Below are positions 20,884 to 31,700 of a stretch of 64,000 nucleotides of DNA, in pieces (positions within the stretch are counted from its first letter, which is position 1; every line of letters begins with the position of its first letter). Source of the stretch: Zoroaster sp. YZ-2022 (Eukaryota; Echinodermata; Asteroidea; Forcipulatida; Zoroasteridae); assembly GCA_029582265.1 (NCBI GenBank), contig CM055823.1, forward strand, positions 19,836,827-19,900,826, written 5' to 3'. The position numbers and the translations under genes were made by a program. The notes under the pieces are model-generated. The model worked only from the letters and a program-made list of their open reading frames with translations, had not been told where the DNA came from and made no database searches.

Positions 20884-21264
20884 TTATTTGTTCACGTAAA
20901 TATCCTCCACCGTCAATCGGAGGGTTTTAAATATCAACTCTTCTTCTCGACCGTAAAACCTTTTAATAGCGGCTATGTAATCTTTTTTTAATAGCTGCGA
21001 TCTTTTACCTGCGCCGCGTTCTGGCAGCGAGATATTTTCAACCGATATACGGTCTCTCAATTCAACTAAACTTAATTTAGATAATGGTTTTGGTTTTTGT
21101 TGCCGCAAATAATTTTTTACACCTTTGTAATATGCGCGTTTATTAACTTTACCCTTGCTGTTTTTTGTAAAAATTATTTCTCCAATGTGTTCTCGCGAAA
21201 ACTCTTTCAACATTGGTTTTGTCCATTTTGATAAATATCTTCTTCTTTCTTCAATTCTCTCCAT
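20884..21264 (-). CDS. Right terminal Polinton protein with SAP/HeH-like segment
   Basis: 126 codons from ATG 21264, fused to ATATAATAA inside the right TIR boundary. The N-terminal half is basic (MERIEERRRYLSKWTKPMLK). Residues about 68-110 (LSLVELRDRISVENISLP, a Gly/Arg loop, LLKKDYIAAIKRFY) resemble the two-helix SAP/HeH-type segment also seen in the left terminal gene (4965-5426). It lacks that protein's Cys-rich C-terminus. Being adjacent to the inverted repeat, it may be an early DNA-binding protein. The function is inferred only from position and pattern. The frame is intact. Confidence 0.55.
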   Translation of the reverse strand: MERIEERRRYLSKWTKPMLKEFSREHIGEIIFTKNSKGKVNKRAYYKGVKNYLRQQKPKPLSKLSLVELRDRISVENISLPERGAGKRSQLLKKDYIAAIKRFYGREEELIFKTLRLTVEDIYVNK

Positions 21265-21520
21265 TTATTATATAGCTAGATAATATTTTTATTTAATTTT
21301 TTAAATTTGTCATTTTTTAAACATACTTTTTAAAGTTTTATTTTTTGTACAACCCCTATACCTACCCACAACAATCTTATAATCTCTTATGACGTCATCA
21401 TCAATCTCACACCCCCCTCCCACTTTTTTTTCCATCTAACTCGAGCTTAATTTTAGGGAAACCCCCTAAAAATGAGATTTTAAAAGTACTTGTCCTAGAT
21501 TCATCATCTGACATACTACT
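21265..21520 (-). repeat. Right terminal inverted repeat of the Polinton
   Basis: Mirror copy of the left repeat. It ends CATACTACT at 21520 and is followed by the 5-bp duplication GCGGG. The repeat reaches to the start codon of the terminal minus-strand gene (21264), so both outermost genes appear to be driven from within the repeats. Confidence 0.9.
21390..21397. promoter_or_regulatory. ATF/CREB-type palindrome in the right TIR
   Basis: A single TGACGTCA lies in the right repeat, about 125 bases upstream of the terminal minus-strand gene, at the position matching the duplicated site on the left. Confidence 0.45.
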
Positions 21521-21525
21521 GCGGG

Positions 21526-21751
21526 TATTAGACAGACGTTATTCTTAGCTGGTAAATAGCGCAATTTTGTAGAGTTGCCTCATGGGACTACCCTATTTAA
21601 TTAGTGTTTGGTGGTAATTAAACAATCAGATCAGAAATGTTGGATTTGATCTACAATTATTTTGCTGTGTCGTGACCCCGTGAGTTTTTCCCCATATATA
21701 TGTATATATATGTATATATTCCCTTTTTAACTGAATCTCGGATATTTTATG
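21526..21751. other. Right remainder of the 9-bp-duplication element
   Basis: No gene. It contains a small AT microsatellite (ATATATGTATATATATG, about 21696-21718) and ends GATATTTTATG just before the second copy of ACAGAAGCT. Confidence 0.4.
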
Positions 21752-22121
21752 ACAGAAGCTTGAAATGGTGGAAAAGAGTTTTTTCCATATGCTGAATATC
21801 TGTATTGTCAATAGCGGAGTAATATACACCAGCATAGCAGGGAACAAAAATGTCAGTAACCTTGATTTTCGTATAGGGATTGTACAGGGCTTGCTGTTGG
21901 GTTGGGAACGTAACGCAACAAGTCAGTTGAGATACCATATTCCTATTGAGTTGACAGGGCAACAGCACTATCCTGGCAAAAACCCCAATGGAAAGAAACG
22001 CGACTGCATTGTTTGCAGTAACCGCAAATTAGGCAGGCGAAAACAAACAAAGATGATCTGTAAACAATGTACACAACCTATCTGCATAGTTCCTTGCTTT
22101 GAGAAATACCACACCACTTGA
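21752..22121 (+). pseudogene. piggyBac transposase, C-terminal part with Cys-rich domain
   Basis: Resumes the transposase interrupted at 3416. It reads SLKWWKRVFFHMLNICIVNS, then IPIELTGQQHYPGKNPNGKK, and the cysteine-rich end RDCIVCSNR, MICKQCTQPICIVPCFEKYH, which is the DNA-binding RING/PHD-like domain typical of piggyBac transposases. It ends at TGA 22119-22121. With the left piece it accounts for a full-length transposase gene that can no longer be expressed. Confidence 0.85.
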
Positions 22122-22668
22122 TTTTAAATCTGTACTATTTGCCTCCAACCCCCCCCCCCCCCTCCCAATTCAATGTTGGGAAAGGTCGGACGTTAGGTTG
22201 GGGGTTATAGCATGGATTGTGATGTATGTGCACTGAATACAAGTGCTTCATTTCCAAGAAGAAAAAAATTCCCCAAAAATCTCATCCAAGTTATTGTTTT
22301 TCACATGGAAAAGAACTCTGATACATACAAATTCTCTGAAATATCACCTATTTGTATTACTTTTCTTCAGTGTAAATACTGATCTAATTAGTTCATTGTT
22401 TTGCTTTTACACTTAAAAAATAGATGCACAATATTTTCCTCCCTTTGTATACTCATTTTGACCATTAGTTTTACACACAAATATATCTGAGCTATTTGGT
22501 ATGTACAGTACACATGTAAAAACAAATTACTATCACTGCAGAGTGAGGGCGCACTTCAATGAAATTGTGAAAAACCCACTGGTGCTGAAGTGACATTGGG
22601 CTCCTAATTGCTGTGGTAAAGAAGGGTATATACTCTCTTACATAAGTGGCTGGTAATGAAAGGGTTAA
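22122..22668. other. 3' end of the piggyBac element
   Basis: Non-coding. Includes a C-run (about 22149-22162). The terminal GAAAGGG is followed by TTAA at 22665-22668. No other feature seen. Confidence 0.6.
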
Positions 22669-23789
22669 AACAAAACAAAAATTGTTCAGCAAGCTTTGAT
22701 AAGTCTTATTCCCAGTGTCTTGTAAAAGAGTACCCTGTGCCGGTGTCTAAAACATGTTGCCATTTCTAGGGATTTTAAGGCGTGTCTATCATTAAAGGTT
22801 TTACCTCCTGGGTATAGTTTAGGTGCAGTAATTGGTAAACCTGTGCTGTATCATTGACACGTTGGACATGGTTGTAGCAAAGGCATCATCTCTTTGGGTG
22901 TAGAAACTAATTTGCCGACTGACTTCAGAGGTGGTAAACAAATTTACACCTTCAAAATCGCTGAACAAGGGGTTTAGGCATGAGAAATATTTTCGATGGG
23001 GGTAGGGGTGAACAATTTTTTCCCTCTGAAAAGTCGCCAAACGGAGGGGGTAAGCATTATACATTGCCCCCACCCTGAAATTAAATAACCTCAGGAACAA
23101 AATACTACAAGCCTGCTTTGATGGCTTGATATGGTGGTATCAGCATAATGAGGCTCGATTTACCAACTGGAAACTCTCCCCTCCTTGACTATGATCATGA
23201 TGCTGGGTCAGTGATTGATGAACTGATGAAGGAATCAATACAATGTCATATCTGTATTATATGTATAGGTTATATACAGTGTATCCAAAGGTTTGAACAA
23301 ATCCACAATTGTTGGTGATCTCATTAATGTCAAATTTGCCGACAGTTGCACTTACAATGATGTTGTAAAATATTTACGTAGTTTGAAACAGAAATGGAAT
23401 GATTGATCACATCTGCTCATGGTGTGAATATCTCTGGGATATCTTAATAATTCACTGTGTCACTGTTTTTGTTTGTATAAAGCTGTACTGGAATTAAAGA
23501 AACTGTACTATCTTGCAAAGTACATAGTGTTGTCTTCAATCTGTTTGATGTTGGGCCATCCATAATACAAGCTATAGTGCACTCTGGGAAAAGCTTTTGA
23601 AGCTAGTGTGCTCTTTAAAAGGAACCTTGGTTCGGTATTCTTCTCCGGTCCTTCATTTATTCTTCAAAAGCCCTCTTAAGAGTCACATTATTACCTTGTA
23701 TAATTAACAAGGAAATGGTGAAAAAACATTCAGAATTTTCGATTTGCAAACAAGGACTCTCTACTCCTAACTGGAAATTTGTATTCATG
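22669..23789. other. Intergenic sequence, nothing recognised
   Basis: Short open frames only, none with a motif. Composition is typical of the surrounding host DNA. Confidence 0.4.
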
Positions 23790-24737
23790 CAGTGGCGCAC
23801 CCAGGATTTTATTGGGGGGGGGCTCAAAAATTTTTTTTTTTTGAAATCCAATATGGGGGAGAGACATGGCGGACCCAAACCATAACCGCTGGCGCGGCTG
23901 TAGCCATGTCCCTAATCGTGCTCGTCAGTGAACCTACGGCACATGTTAAATGTTTCCTGGTGGTTTCTAGTCATAAAAAGAAGACATTATGACATGATTC
24001 AGACTCGTAGGGTTTTACCTTCCATATAATTTCCTCCTCTTGATGTAAAGAACTTGAGCTAATTGTTTCGTCTGCAAGATTTCTATATTTAAATATTTTC
24101 ATTGCGCGGACGTAAAGTTTGTGATCATTCCGGGCGGAGCTAAATTTTCTCAAACACGAATTTGGCGGCAAAACCAAATCCCAATATTATCCAATCGGTG
24201 TTTGCTAAAACAGTGTCGCATAATCTTTGTAAATTAAAACCCGATCCTGGGCCATTGTGTACAAACTGGAAAGGAGTTGATTATAATGCGGGCGTGTTTA
24301 AATTTTAAAAAACATTTACGAGTAACCTCAACGACAGTCAACGACCTCAACAAGAGAAACGGACAACAGAAAATGAAAATAAAATTAAGTAAAGCTGCTC
24401 CCTGATCAGGGTGCACCATGGCGGGGGGGGGAATGTCTAAAAATGCTTGTTATATATACTGGTGGCCTTTCAAGCTTACATGCACATGCATACGCAACGC
24501 CGTAAAATATAATAGTGAGTGGAATAAATGGAAAACTTTTGGAGGGGAGCTTGAGTCTCCTGAGTCCCCATCCCTTGTACCACTGCCCTACTCCTTGCCG
24601 AACTCCTCTGTAGACAAGACTTGGGCTCAGATTTTGTTCTCTTTCCCGGCCCCTTCTTTAAAAAATACAAAATAAAACATCAGCGGGCCCTTGGGGGTGG
24701 GGGCTCGAGCCCTGAGCCCCCCTTGGGTGCGCCACTG
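23790..24737. mobile_element. Non-autonomous DNA transposon with CAGTGGCGCACCCAGG ends
   Basis: Starts CAGTGGCGCACCCAGG and ends with the inverse CTTGGGTGCGCCACTG, followed inward on both sides by G/C-rich runs (GGGGGGGGGCTC and GAGCCCCCC). Flanks ATTCATG and ATTCCATG could be an imperfect 7-8-bp target duplication. The termini resemble hAT-type elements. No transposase is present in the 948-bp interior. Confidence 0.65.
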
Positions 24738-25745
24738 ATTCCATGTCAGATTTTCATACAGCCATGAATAATTGGGAAATAATTTAATTCATTTCACTCT
24801 AGAGCCTTTGACAGAAAGATCATCAACTTAACATCATTAAATTTTATGAAGTGTTTTGGTAAAATTGATATTTTTGTGTGGTTAGATTCCCATTAGTATA
24901 CACTGCAAATAACCTGGGGTGTTAAAACTACACCAGTGTTGTTTATATTGGCCAATTCGCCCAATACTAACATCATGGAAGTTGACATCAATGGTACAGT
25001 GTTTTTTTTACCAAACTAGTTGTTGCAGGGCACGTTCATTTACTGCACAAACTGAGTGAAAATCCTCGCATATCCTATATCACACAGAGAGACTCTATTG
25101 CTTGGGAGATTGTATATCTGTGCATGATGCAGTGACAGTGAAGAAATCACAAGGAATTTGTCCATTTTTTTCTAGCTATTTATTCATCACTAAACATGAA
25201 AACAAAATAAATACAAGATGATGATTTGAATTGACAGTAAAATAACAACACATCAGCAGAACAAGTTTGTCAACTTACATCAACAATTTGTATAAGGCCA
25301 TTGTAAACAAATATTTATAATTGTCTTCACTCGACTTAAGTATTTAATTTTTTTTATCCACTTAACATTGTTTCAATAATAGGTCCAATAAACAACAACA
25401 TTTAAAAGTTCCTATCGTGTATCCTTACCATATTTACCCCGGATAGGATAGGATTTATCTTCTAACTAGGTATGCCAGTAATATGACAGCCAGTTGGGAA
25501 CAAACAATTATTTAAAATAAAACGGCTATCCGAATTTTTGTTTTTGAAAAAGACGATTGTTTTTTTTGTAACATGGCCTTATTGCGATTTGTTCAAAGAA
25601 TCCATGGAACCTAGGAGTCGTCCAATTGTATAAATGTCCTATGATCCGGCCAGAGAGTACTTCAACCCCCCCCCCCCCCCCCCAAAAAAAGCAAACAAAC
25701 AATTTAACACCCAACAAATAAAAATAAATAAATAAATTAAAAAAA
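24738..25745. other. Spacer before the satellite, no gene seen
   Basis: AT-rich, with a C-run (about 25665-25683) just before the 81-bp satellite starts. No coding evidence. Confidence 0.4.
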
Positions 25746-28700
25746 CAAATATCTTGATTCAAAGAGAGTAAAGCATATTCATAGAAGCAGTTTGGCCAAC
25801 ATTACCAAAGTTATACCTTCCCTTCAATGTATATATCTTGATTCAAAGAGAGTAAGCATACTCATAGAAGCAGTTTGGCCAACATTACCAATGTCGTACC
25901 TTCCCTTCAATGTATATCTTGATTCAAAGAGAGTAAGCATACTCACAGAAGCAGTTTGGCCAACATTACCAATGTTGTACCTTCCCTTCAATGTATATCT
26001 TGATTCAAAGAGAGTAAGCATACTCATAGAAGCAGTTCTGCCAACATTACCAATGTTGTACCTTCCCTTCAATGTATATCTTGATTCAAAGAGAGTAAGC
26101 ATACTCATAGAAGCAGTTCTGCCAACATTACCAATGTTGTACCTTCCCTTCAATGTATATCTTGATTCAAAGAGAGTAAGCATACTCATAGAAGCAGTTT
26201 TGCCAACATTACCAAAGTTGTACCTTCCCTTCAATGTATATCTTGATTCAAAGAGAGTAAGCATACTCATAGAAGCAGTTTTGCCAACATTACCTATGTT
26301 GTACCTTCCCTTCAATGTATATCTTGATTCAAAGAGAGTAAGCATACTCATAGAAGCAGTTCTGCCAACATTACCAATGTTGTACCTTCCCTTCAATGTA
26401 TATCTTGATTCAAAGAGAGTAAGCATACTCATAGAAGCAGTTTTGCCAACATTACCAATGTTGTACCTTCCCTTCAATGTATATCTTGATTCAAAGAGAG
26501 TAAGCATACCTCATATAAGCAGTTTTGTCAACATTACCAATGCTGTACCTTCCCTTCAATGTATATCTTGATTCAAAGAGAGTAAGCATACTCATAGAAG
26601 CAGTTTGGCCAACATTACCAATGCTGTACCTTCCCTTCAATGTATATCTTGATTCAAAGAGAGTAAGCATACTCATAGAAGCAGTTTTGTCAACATTACC
26701 AATGCTGTACCTTCCCTTTAATGTATCTTGATTCAAAGAGAGTAAGCATACTCATAGAAGCAGTTTGCCAACATTACCAAAGTTATACCTTCCCTTCAAT
26801 GTATATCTTGATTCAAAGAGAGTAAGCATACTCATAGAAGCAGTTTGGCCAACATTACCAATGCTGTACCTTCCTTCAATGTATATCTTGATTCAAAGAG
26901 AGTAAGCATACTCATAGAAGCAGTTTGCCAACATTACCAAAGTTATACCTTCCCTTTAATGTATATCTTGATTCAAAGAGAGTAAGCATACTCATAGAAG
27001 CAGTTTTGCCAACATTACCAATGCTGTACCTTCCCTTCAATGTATATCTTGATTCAAAGAGAGTAAGCATACTCATAGAAGCAGTTTTGCCAACATTACC
27101 AAAGTTATACCTTCCCTTTAATGTATATCTTGATTCAAAGAGAGTAAGCATACTCATAGAAGCAGTTTTGCCAACATTACCAATGCTGTACCTTCCCTTC
27201 AATGTATATCTTGATTCAAAGAGAGTAAGCATACTCATAGAAGCAGTTTTGCCAACATTACCAAAGTTATACCTTCCCTTTAATGTATATCTTGATTCAT
27301 AGAGAGTAAGCATACTCATAGAAGCAGTTTTGTCAACATTACCAAAGTTGTACCTTCCCTTCAATGTATATCTTGATTCAAAGAGAGTAAGCATACTCAT
27401 AGAAGCAGTTTGGCCAACATTACCAATGTCGTACCTTCCCTTCAATGTATATCTTGATTCAAAGAGAGTAAGCATACTCACAGAAGCAGTTTGGCCAACA
27501 TTACCAATGTTGTACCTTCCCTTCAATGTATATCTTGATTCAAAGAGAGTAAGCATACTCATAGAAGCAGTTCTGCCAACATTACCAATGTTGTACCTTC
27601 CCTTCAATGTATATCTTGATTCAAAGAGAGTAAGCATACTCATAGAAGCAGTTTTGCCAACATTACCAATGTTGTACCTTCCCTTCAATGTATATCTTGA
27701 TTCAAAGAGAGTAAGCATACTCATAGAAGCAGTTTTGCCAACATTACCAAAGTTGTACCTTCCTTTCAATGTATATCTTGATTCAAAGAGAGTAAGCATA
27801 CTCATAGAAGCAGTTTTGCCAACATTACCTATGTTGTACCTTCCCTTCAATGTATATCTTGATTCAAAGAGAGTAAGCATACTCATAGAAGCAGTTCTGC
27901 CAACATTACCAATGTTGTACCTTCCCTTCAATGTATATCTTGATTCAAAGAGAGTAAGCATACTCATAGAAGCAGTTTTGCCAACATTACCAATGTTGTA
28001 CCTTCCCTTCAATGTATATCTTGATTCAAAGAGAGTAAGCATACCTCATATAAGCAGTTTTGTCAACATTACCAATGCTGTACCTTCCCTTCAATGTATA
28101 TCTTGATTCAAAGAGAGTAAGCATACTCATAGAAGCAGTTTTGTCAACATTACCAATGTTGTACCTTCCCTTCAATGTATATCTTGATTCAAAGAGAGTA
28201 AGCATACTCATAGAAGCAGTTCTGCCAACATTACCAATGTTGTACCTTCCCTTCAATGTATATCTTGATTCAAAGAGAGTAAGCATACTCATAGAAGCAG
28301 TTCTGCCAACATTACCAATGTTGTACCTTCCCTTCAATGTATATCTTGATTCAAAGAGAGTAAGCATACTCATAGAAGCAGTTTTGTCAACATTACCAAT
28401 GCTGTACCTTCCCTTCAATGTATATCTTGATTCAAAGAGAGTAAGCATACTCATAGAAGCAGTTTTGTCAACATTACCAATGCTGTACCTTCCCTTTAAT
28501 GTATCTTGATTCAAAGAGAGTAAGCATACTCATAGAAGCAGTTTGCCAACATTACCAAAGTTATACCTTCCCTTCAATGTATATCTTGATTCAAAGAGAG
28601 TAAGCATACTCATAGAAGCAGTTTGGCCAACGTTACCAATGCTGTACCTTCCCTTCAATGTATATCTTGATTCAAAGAGAGTAAGCATACTCATAGAAGC

Positions 28701-31700
28701 AGTTTTGTCAACATTACCAATGCTGTACCTTCCCTTTAATGTATATCTTGATTCAAAGAGAGTAAGCATACTCATAGAAGCAGTTTGGCCAACATTACCA
28801 ATGCTGTACCTTCCCTTCAATGTATATCTTGATTCAAAGAGAGTAAGCATACTCATAGAAGCAGTTTTGTCAACATTACCAATGCTGTACCTTCCCTTTA
28901 ATGTATCTTGATTCAAAGAGAGTAAGCATACTCATAGAAGCAGTTTGCACAACATTACCAAAGTTATACCTTCCTTCAATGTATATCTTGATTCAAAGAG
29001 AGTAAGCATACTCATAGAAGCAGTTTGGCCAACATTACCAATGCTGTACCTTCCCTTCAATGTATATCTTGATTCAAAGAGAGTAAGCATACTCATAGAA
29101 GCAGTTTTGCCAACATTACCAAAGTTATACCTTCCCTTTAATGTATATCTTGATTCAAAGAGAGTAAGCATACTCATAGAAGCAGTTTGGCAACATTACC
29201 AATGCTGTACCTTCCCTTTAATGTATATCTTGATTCAAAGAGAGTAAGCATACTCATAGAAGCAGTTTTGCCAACATTACCAATGTTGTACCTTCCCTTT
29301 AATGTACATCTTGATTCAAAGAGAGTAAAGCATACTCATAGAAGCAGTTTTGCCAACATTACCAAAGTTATACCTTCCCTTTAATGTATATCTTGATTCA
29401 AAGAGAGTAAGCATACTCATAGAAGCAGTTTTGCCAACATTACCAAAGTTATACCTTCCCTTTAATGTATATCTTGATTCATAGAGAGTAAGCATACTCA
29501 TAGAAGCAGTTTTGTCAACATTACCAAAGTTGTACCTTCCCTTCAATGTATATCTTGATTCAAAGAGAGTAAGCATACTCATAGAAGCAGTTCTGCCAAC
29601 ATTACCAATGTTGTACCTTCCCTTCAATGTATATCTTGATTCAAAGAGAGTAAGCATACTCATAGAAGCAGTTTTGTCAACATTACCAATGCTGTACCTT
29701 CCCTTTAATGTATATCTTGATTCAAAGAGAGTAAGCATACTCATAGAAGCAGTTTGGCCAACATTACCAATGCTGTACCTTCCCTTCAATGTATATCTTG
29801 ATTCAAAGAGAGTAAGCATACTCATAGAAGCAGTTTTGTCAACATTACCAATGCTGTACCTTCCCTTTAATGTATCTTGATTCAAAGAGAGTAAGCATAC
29901 TCATAGAAGCAGTTTGCCAACATTACCAAAGTTATACCTTCCCTTCAATGTATATCTTGATTCAAAGAGAGTAAGCATACTCATAGAAGCAGTTTGGCCA
30001 ACATTACCAATGCTGTACCTTCCCTTCAATGTATATCTTGATTCAAAGAGAGTAAGCATACTCATAGAAGCAGTTTGCCAACATTACCAAAGTTATACCT
30101 TCCCTTTAATGTATATCTTGATTCAAAGAGAGTAAGCATACTCATAGAAGCAGTTTTGCCAACATTACCAATGCTGTACCTTCCCTTCAATGTATATCTT
30201 GATTCAAAGAGAGTAAGCATACTCATAGAAGCAGTTTTGCCAACATTACCAAAGTTATACCTTCCCTTTAATGTATATCTTGATTCAAAGAGAGTAAGCA
30301 TACTCATAGAAGCAGTTTTGCCAACATTACCAATGCTGTACCTTCCCTTCAATGTATATCTTGATTCAAAGAGAGTAAGCATACTCATAGAAGCAGTTTG
30401 CCAACATTACCAAAGTTATACCTTCCCTTTAATGTATATCTTGATTCATAGAGAGTAAGCATACTCATAGAAGCAGTTTTGTCAACATTACCAAAGTTGT
30501 ACCTTCCCTTCAATGTATATCTTGATTCAAAGAGAGTAAGCATACTCATAGAAGCAGTTTGGCCAACATTACCAATGTCGTACCTTCCCTTCAATGTATA
30601 TCTTGATTCAAAGAGAGTAAGCATACTCACAGAAGCAGTTTGGCCAACATTACCAATGTTGTACCTTCCCTTCAATGTATATCTTGATTCAAAGAGAGTA
30701 AGCATACTCATAGAAGCAGTTCTGCCAACATTACCAATGTTGTACCTTCCCTTCAATGTATATCTTGATTCAAAGAGAGTAAGCATACTCATAGAAGCAG
30801 TTTTGCCAACATTACCAATGTTGTACCTTCCCTTCAATGTATATCTTGATTCAAAGAGAGTAAGCATACTCATAGAAGCAGTTTTGCCAACATTACCAAA
30901 GTTGTACCTTCCCTTCAATGTATATCTTGATTCAAAGAGAGTAAGCATACTCATAGAAGCAGTTTTGCCAACATTACCTATGTTGTACCTTCCCTTCAAT
31001 GTATATCTTGATTCAAAGAGAGTAAGCATACTCATAGAAGCAGTTCTGCCAACATTACCAATGTTGTACCTTCCCTTCAATGTATATCTTGATTCAAAGA
31101 GAGTAAGCATACTCATAGAAGCAGTTTTGCCAACATTACCAATGTTGTACCTTCCCTTCAATGTATATCTTGATTCAAAGAGAGTAAGCATACCTCATAT
31201 AAGCAGTTTTGTCAACATTACCAATGCTGTACCTTCCCTTCAATGTATATCTTGATTCAAAGAGAGTAAGCATACTCATAGAAGCAGTTTTGTCAACATT
31301 ACCAATGTTGTACCTTCCCTTCAATGTATATCTTGATTCAAAGAGAGTAAGCATACTCATAGAAGCAGTTCTGCCAACATTACCAATGTTGTACCTTCCC
31401 TTCAATGTATATCTTGATTCAAAGAGAGTAAGCATACTCATAGAAGCAGTTTGCCAACATTACCAAAGTTATACCTTCCCTTCAATGTATATCTTGATTC
31501 AAAGAGAGTAAGCATACTCATAGAAGCAGTTTGGCCAACGTTACCAATGCTGTACCTTCCCTTCAATGTATATCTTGATTCAAAGAGAGTAAGCATACTC
31601 ATAGAAGCAGTTTTGTCAACATTACCAATGCTGTACCTTCCCTTTAATGTATATCTTGATTCAAAGAGAGTAAGCATACTCATAGAAGCAGTTTGGCCAA

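Larger units (their letters stand above)
4696..21520. mobile_element. Polinton/Maverick (adintovirus-like) endogenous element, 16.8 kb
   Basis: The element begins AGTAGTATGTCAG and ends with its reverse complement CTGACATACTACT. GCGGG flanks it on both sides (4691-4695 and 21521-21525). TIRs are about 260 bp. It encodes the Polinton hallmark set: an RVE-family integrase, protein-primed family B DNA polymerase, FtsK/HerA-like packaging ATPase, double-jelly-roll major capsid protein and a penton-like minor capsid protein, plus small proteins with transmembrane segments. Genes are on both strands and closely packed, with AT-rich DNA unlike the flanks. Several genes are frameshifted or carry stops, so this is a decayed proviral copy. 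The major capsid, ATPase and terminal ORFs remain open. Confidence 0.95.
3417..21751. mobile_element. Unclassified element with 9-bp target duplication, itself split by the Polinton
   Basis: The piggyBac transposase codons stop matching at 3416 and resume at 21752. The nine bases ACAGAAGCT occur at both junctions (3408-3416 and 21752-21760), as expected of a target-site duplication. Leaving out the Polinton (4696-21520) and its own 5-bp duplication, the inserted DNA is about 1.5 kb (3417-4695 plus 21526-21751). I see no long ORF and no clear inverted termini (it begins GTCACGATGTCC and ends GATATTTTATG). A 9-bp duplication is typical of Mutator-like elements, but that assignment is only a suggestion. 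Confidence 0.55.
1269..22668 (+). mobile_element. piggyBac DNA transposon, split by nested insertions
   Basis: Both ends show the piggyBac hallmark. TTAA (1269-1272) is followed by CCCTTTCGATCC, and GGTAATGAAAGGG is followed by TTAA (22665-22668), so a terminal inverted repeat of at least CCCTTTC is flanked by duplicated TTAA. Subterminal direct repeats ATCCCACGGGCT (about 1282) and ATCCCGTGGGCT (about 1324) sit inside the left end. The transposase gene lies on the + strand in two parts, 1543-3416 and 21752-22121. If the material between 3417 and 21760 is removed (one copy of the 9-bp duplication included), the element would be about 3.1 kb, a normal piggyBac size. Confidence 0.85.

Noticed and set aside
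4691..21525. Genetic-code change explaining Polinton stops
   Set aside because: All three stop codons occur inside frames, and frameshifts are also present, so decay is simpler.
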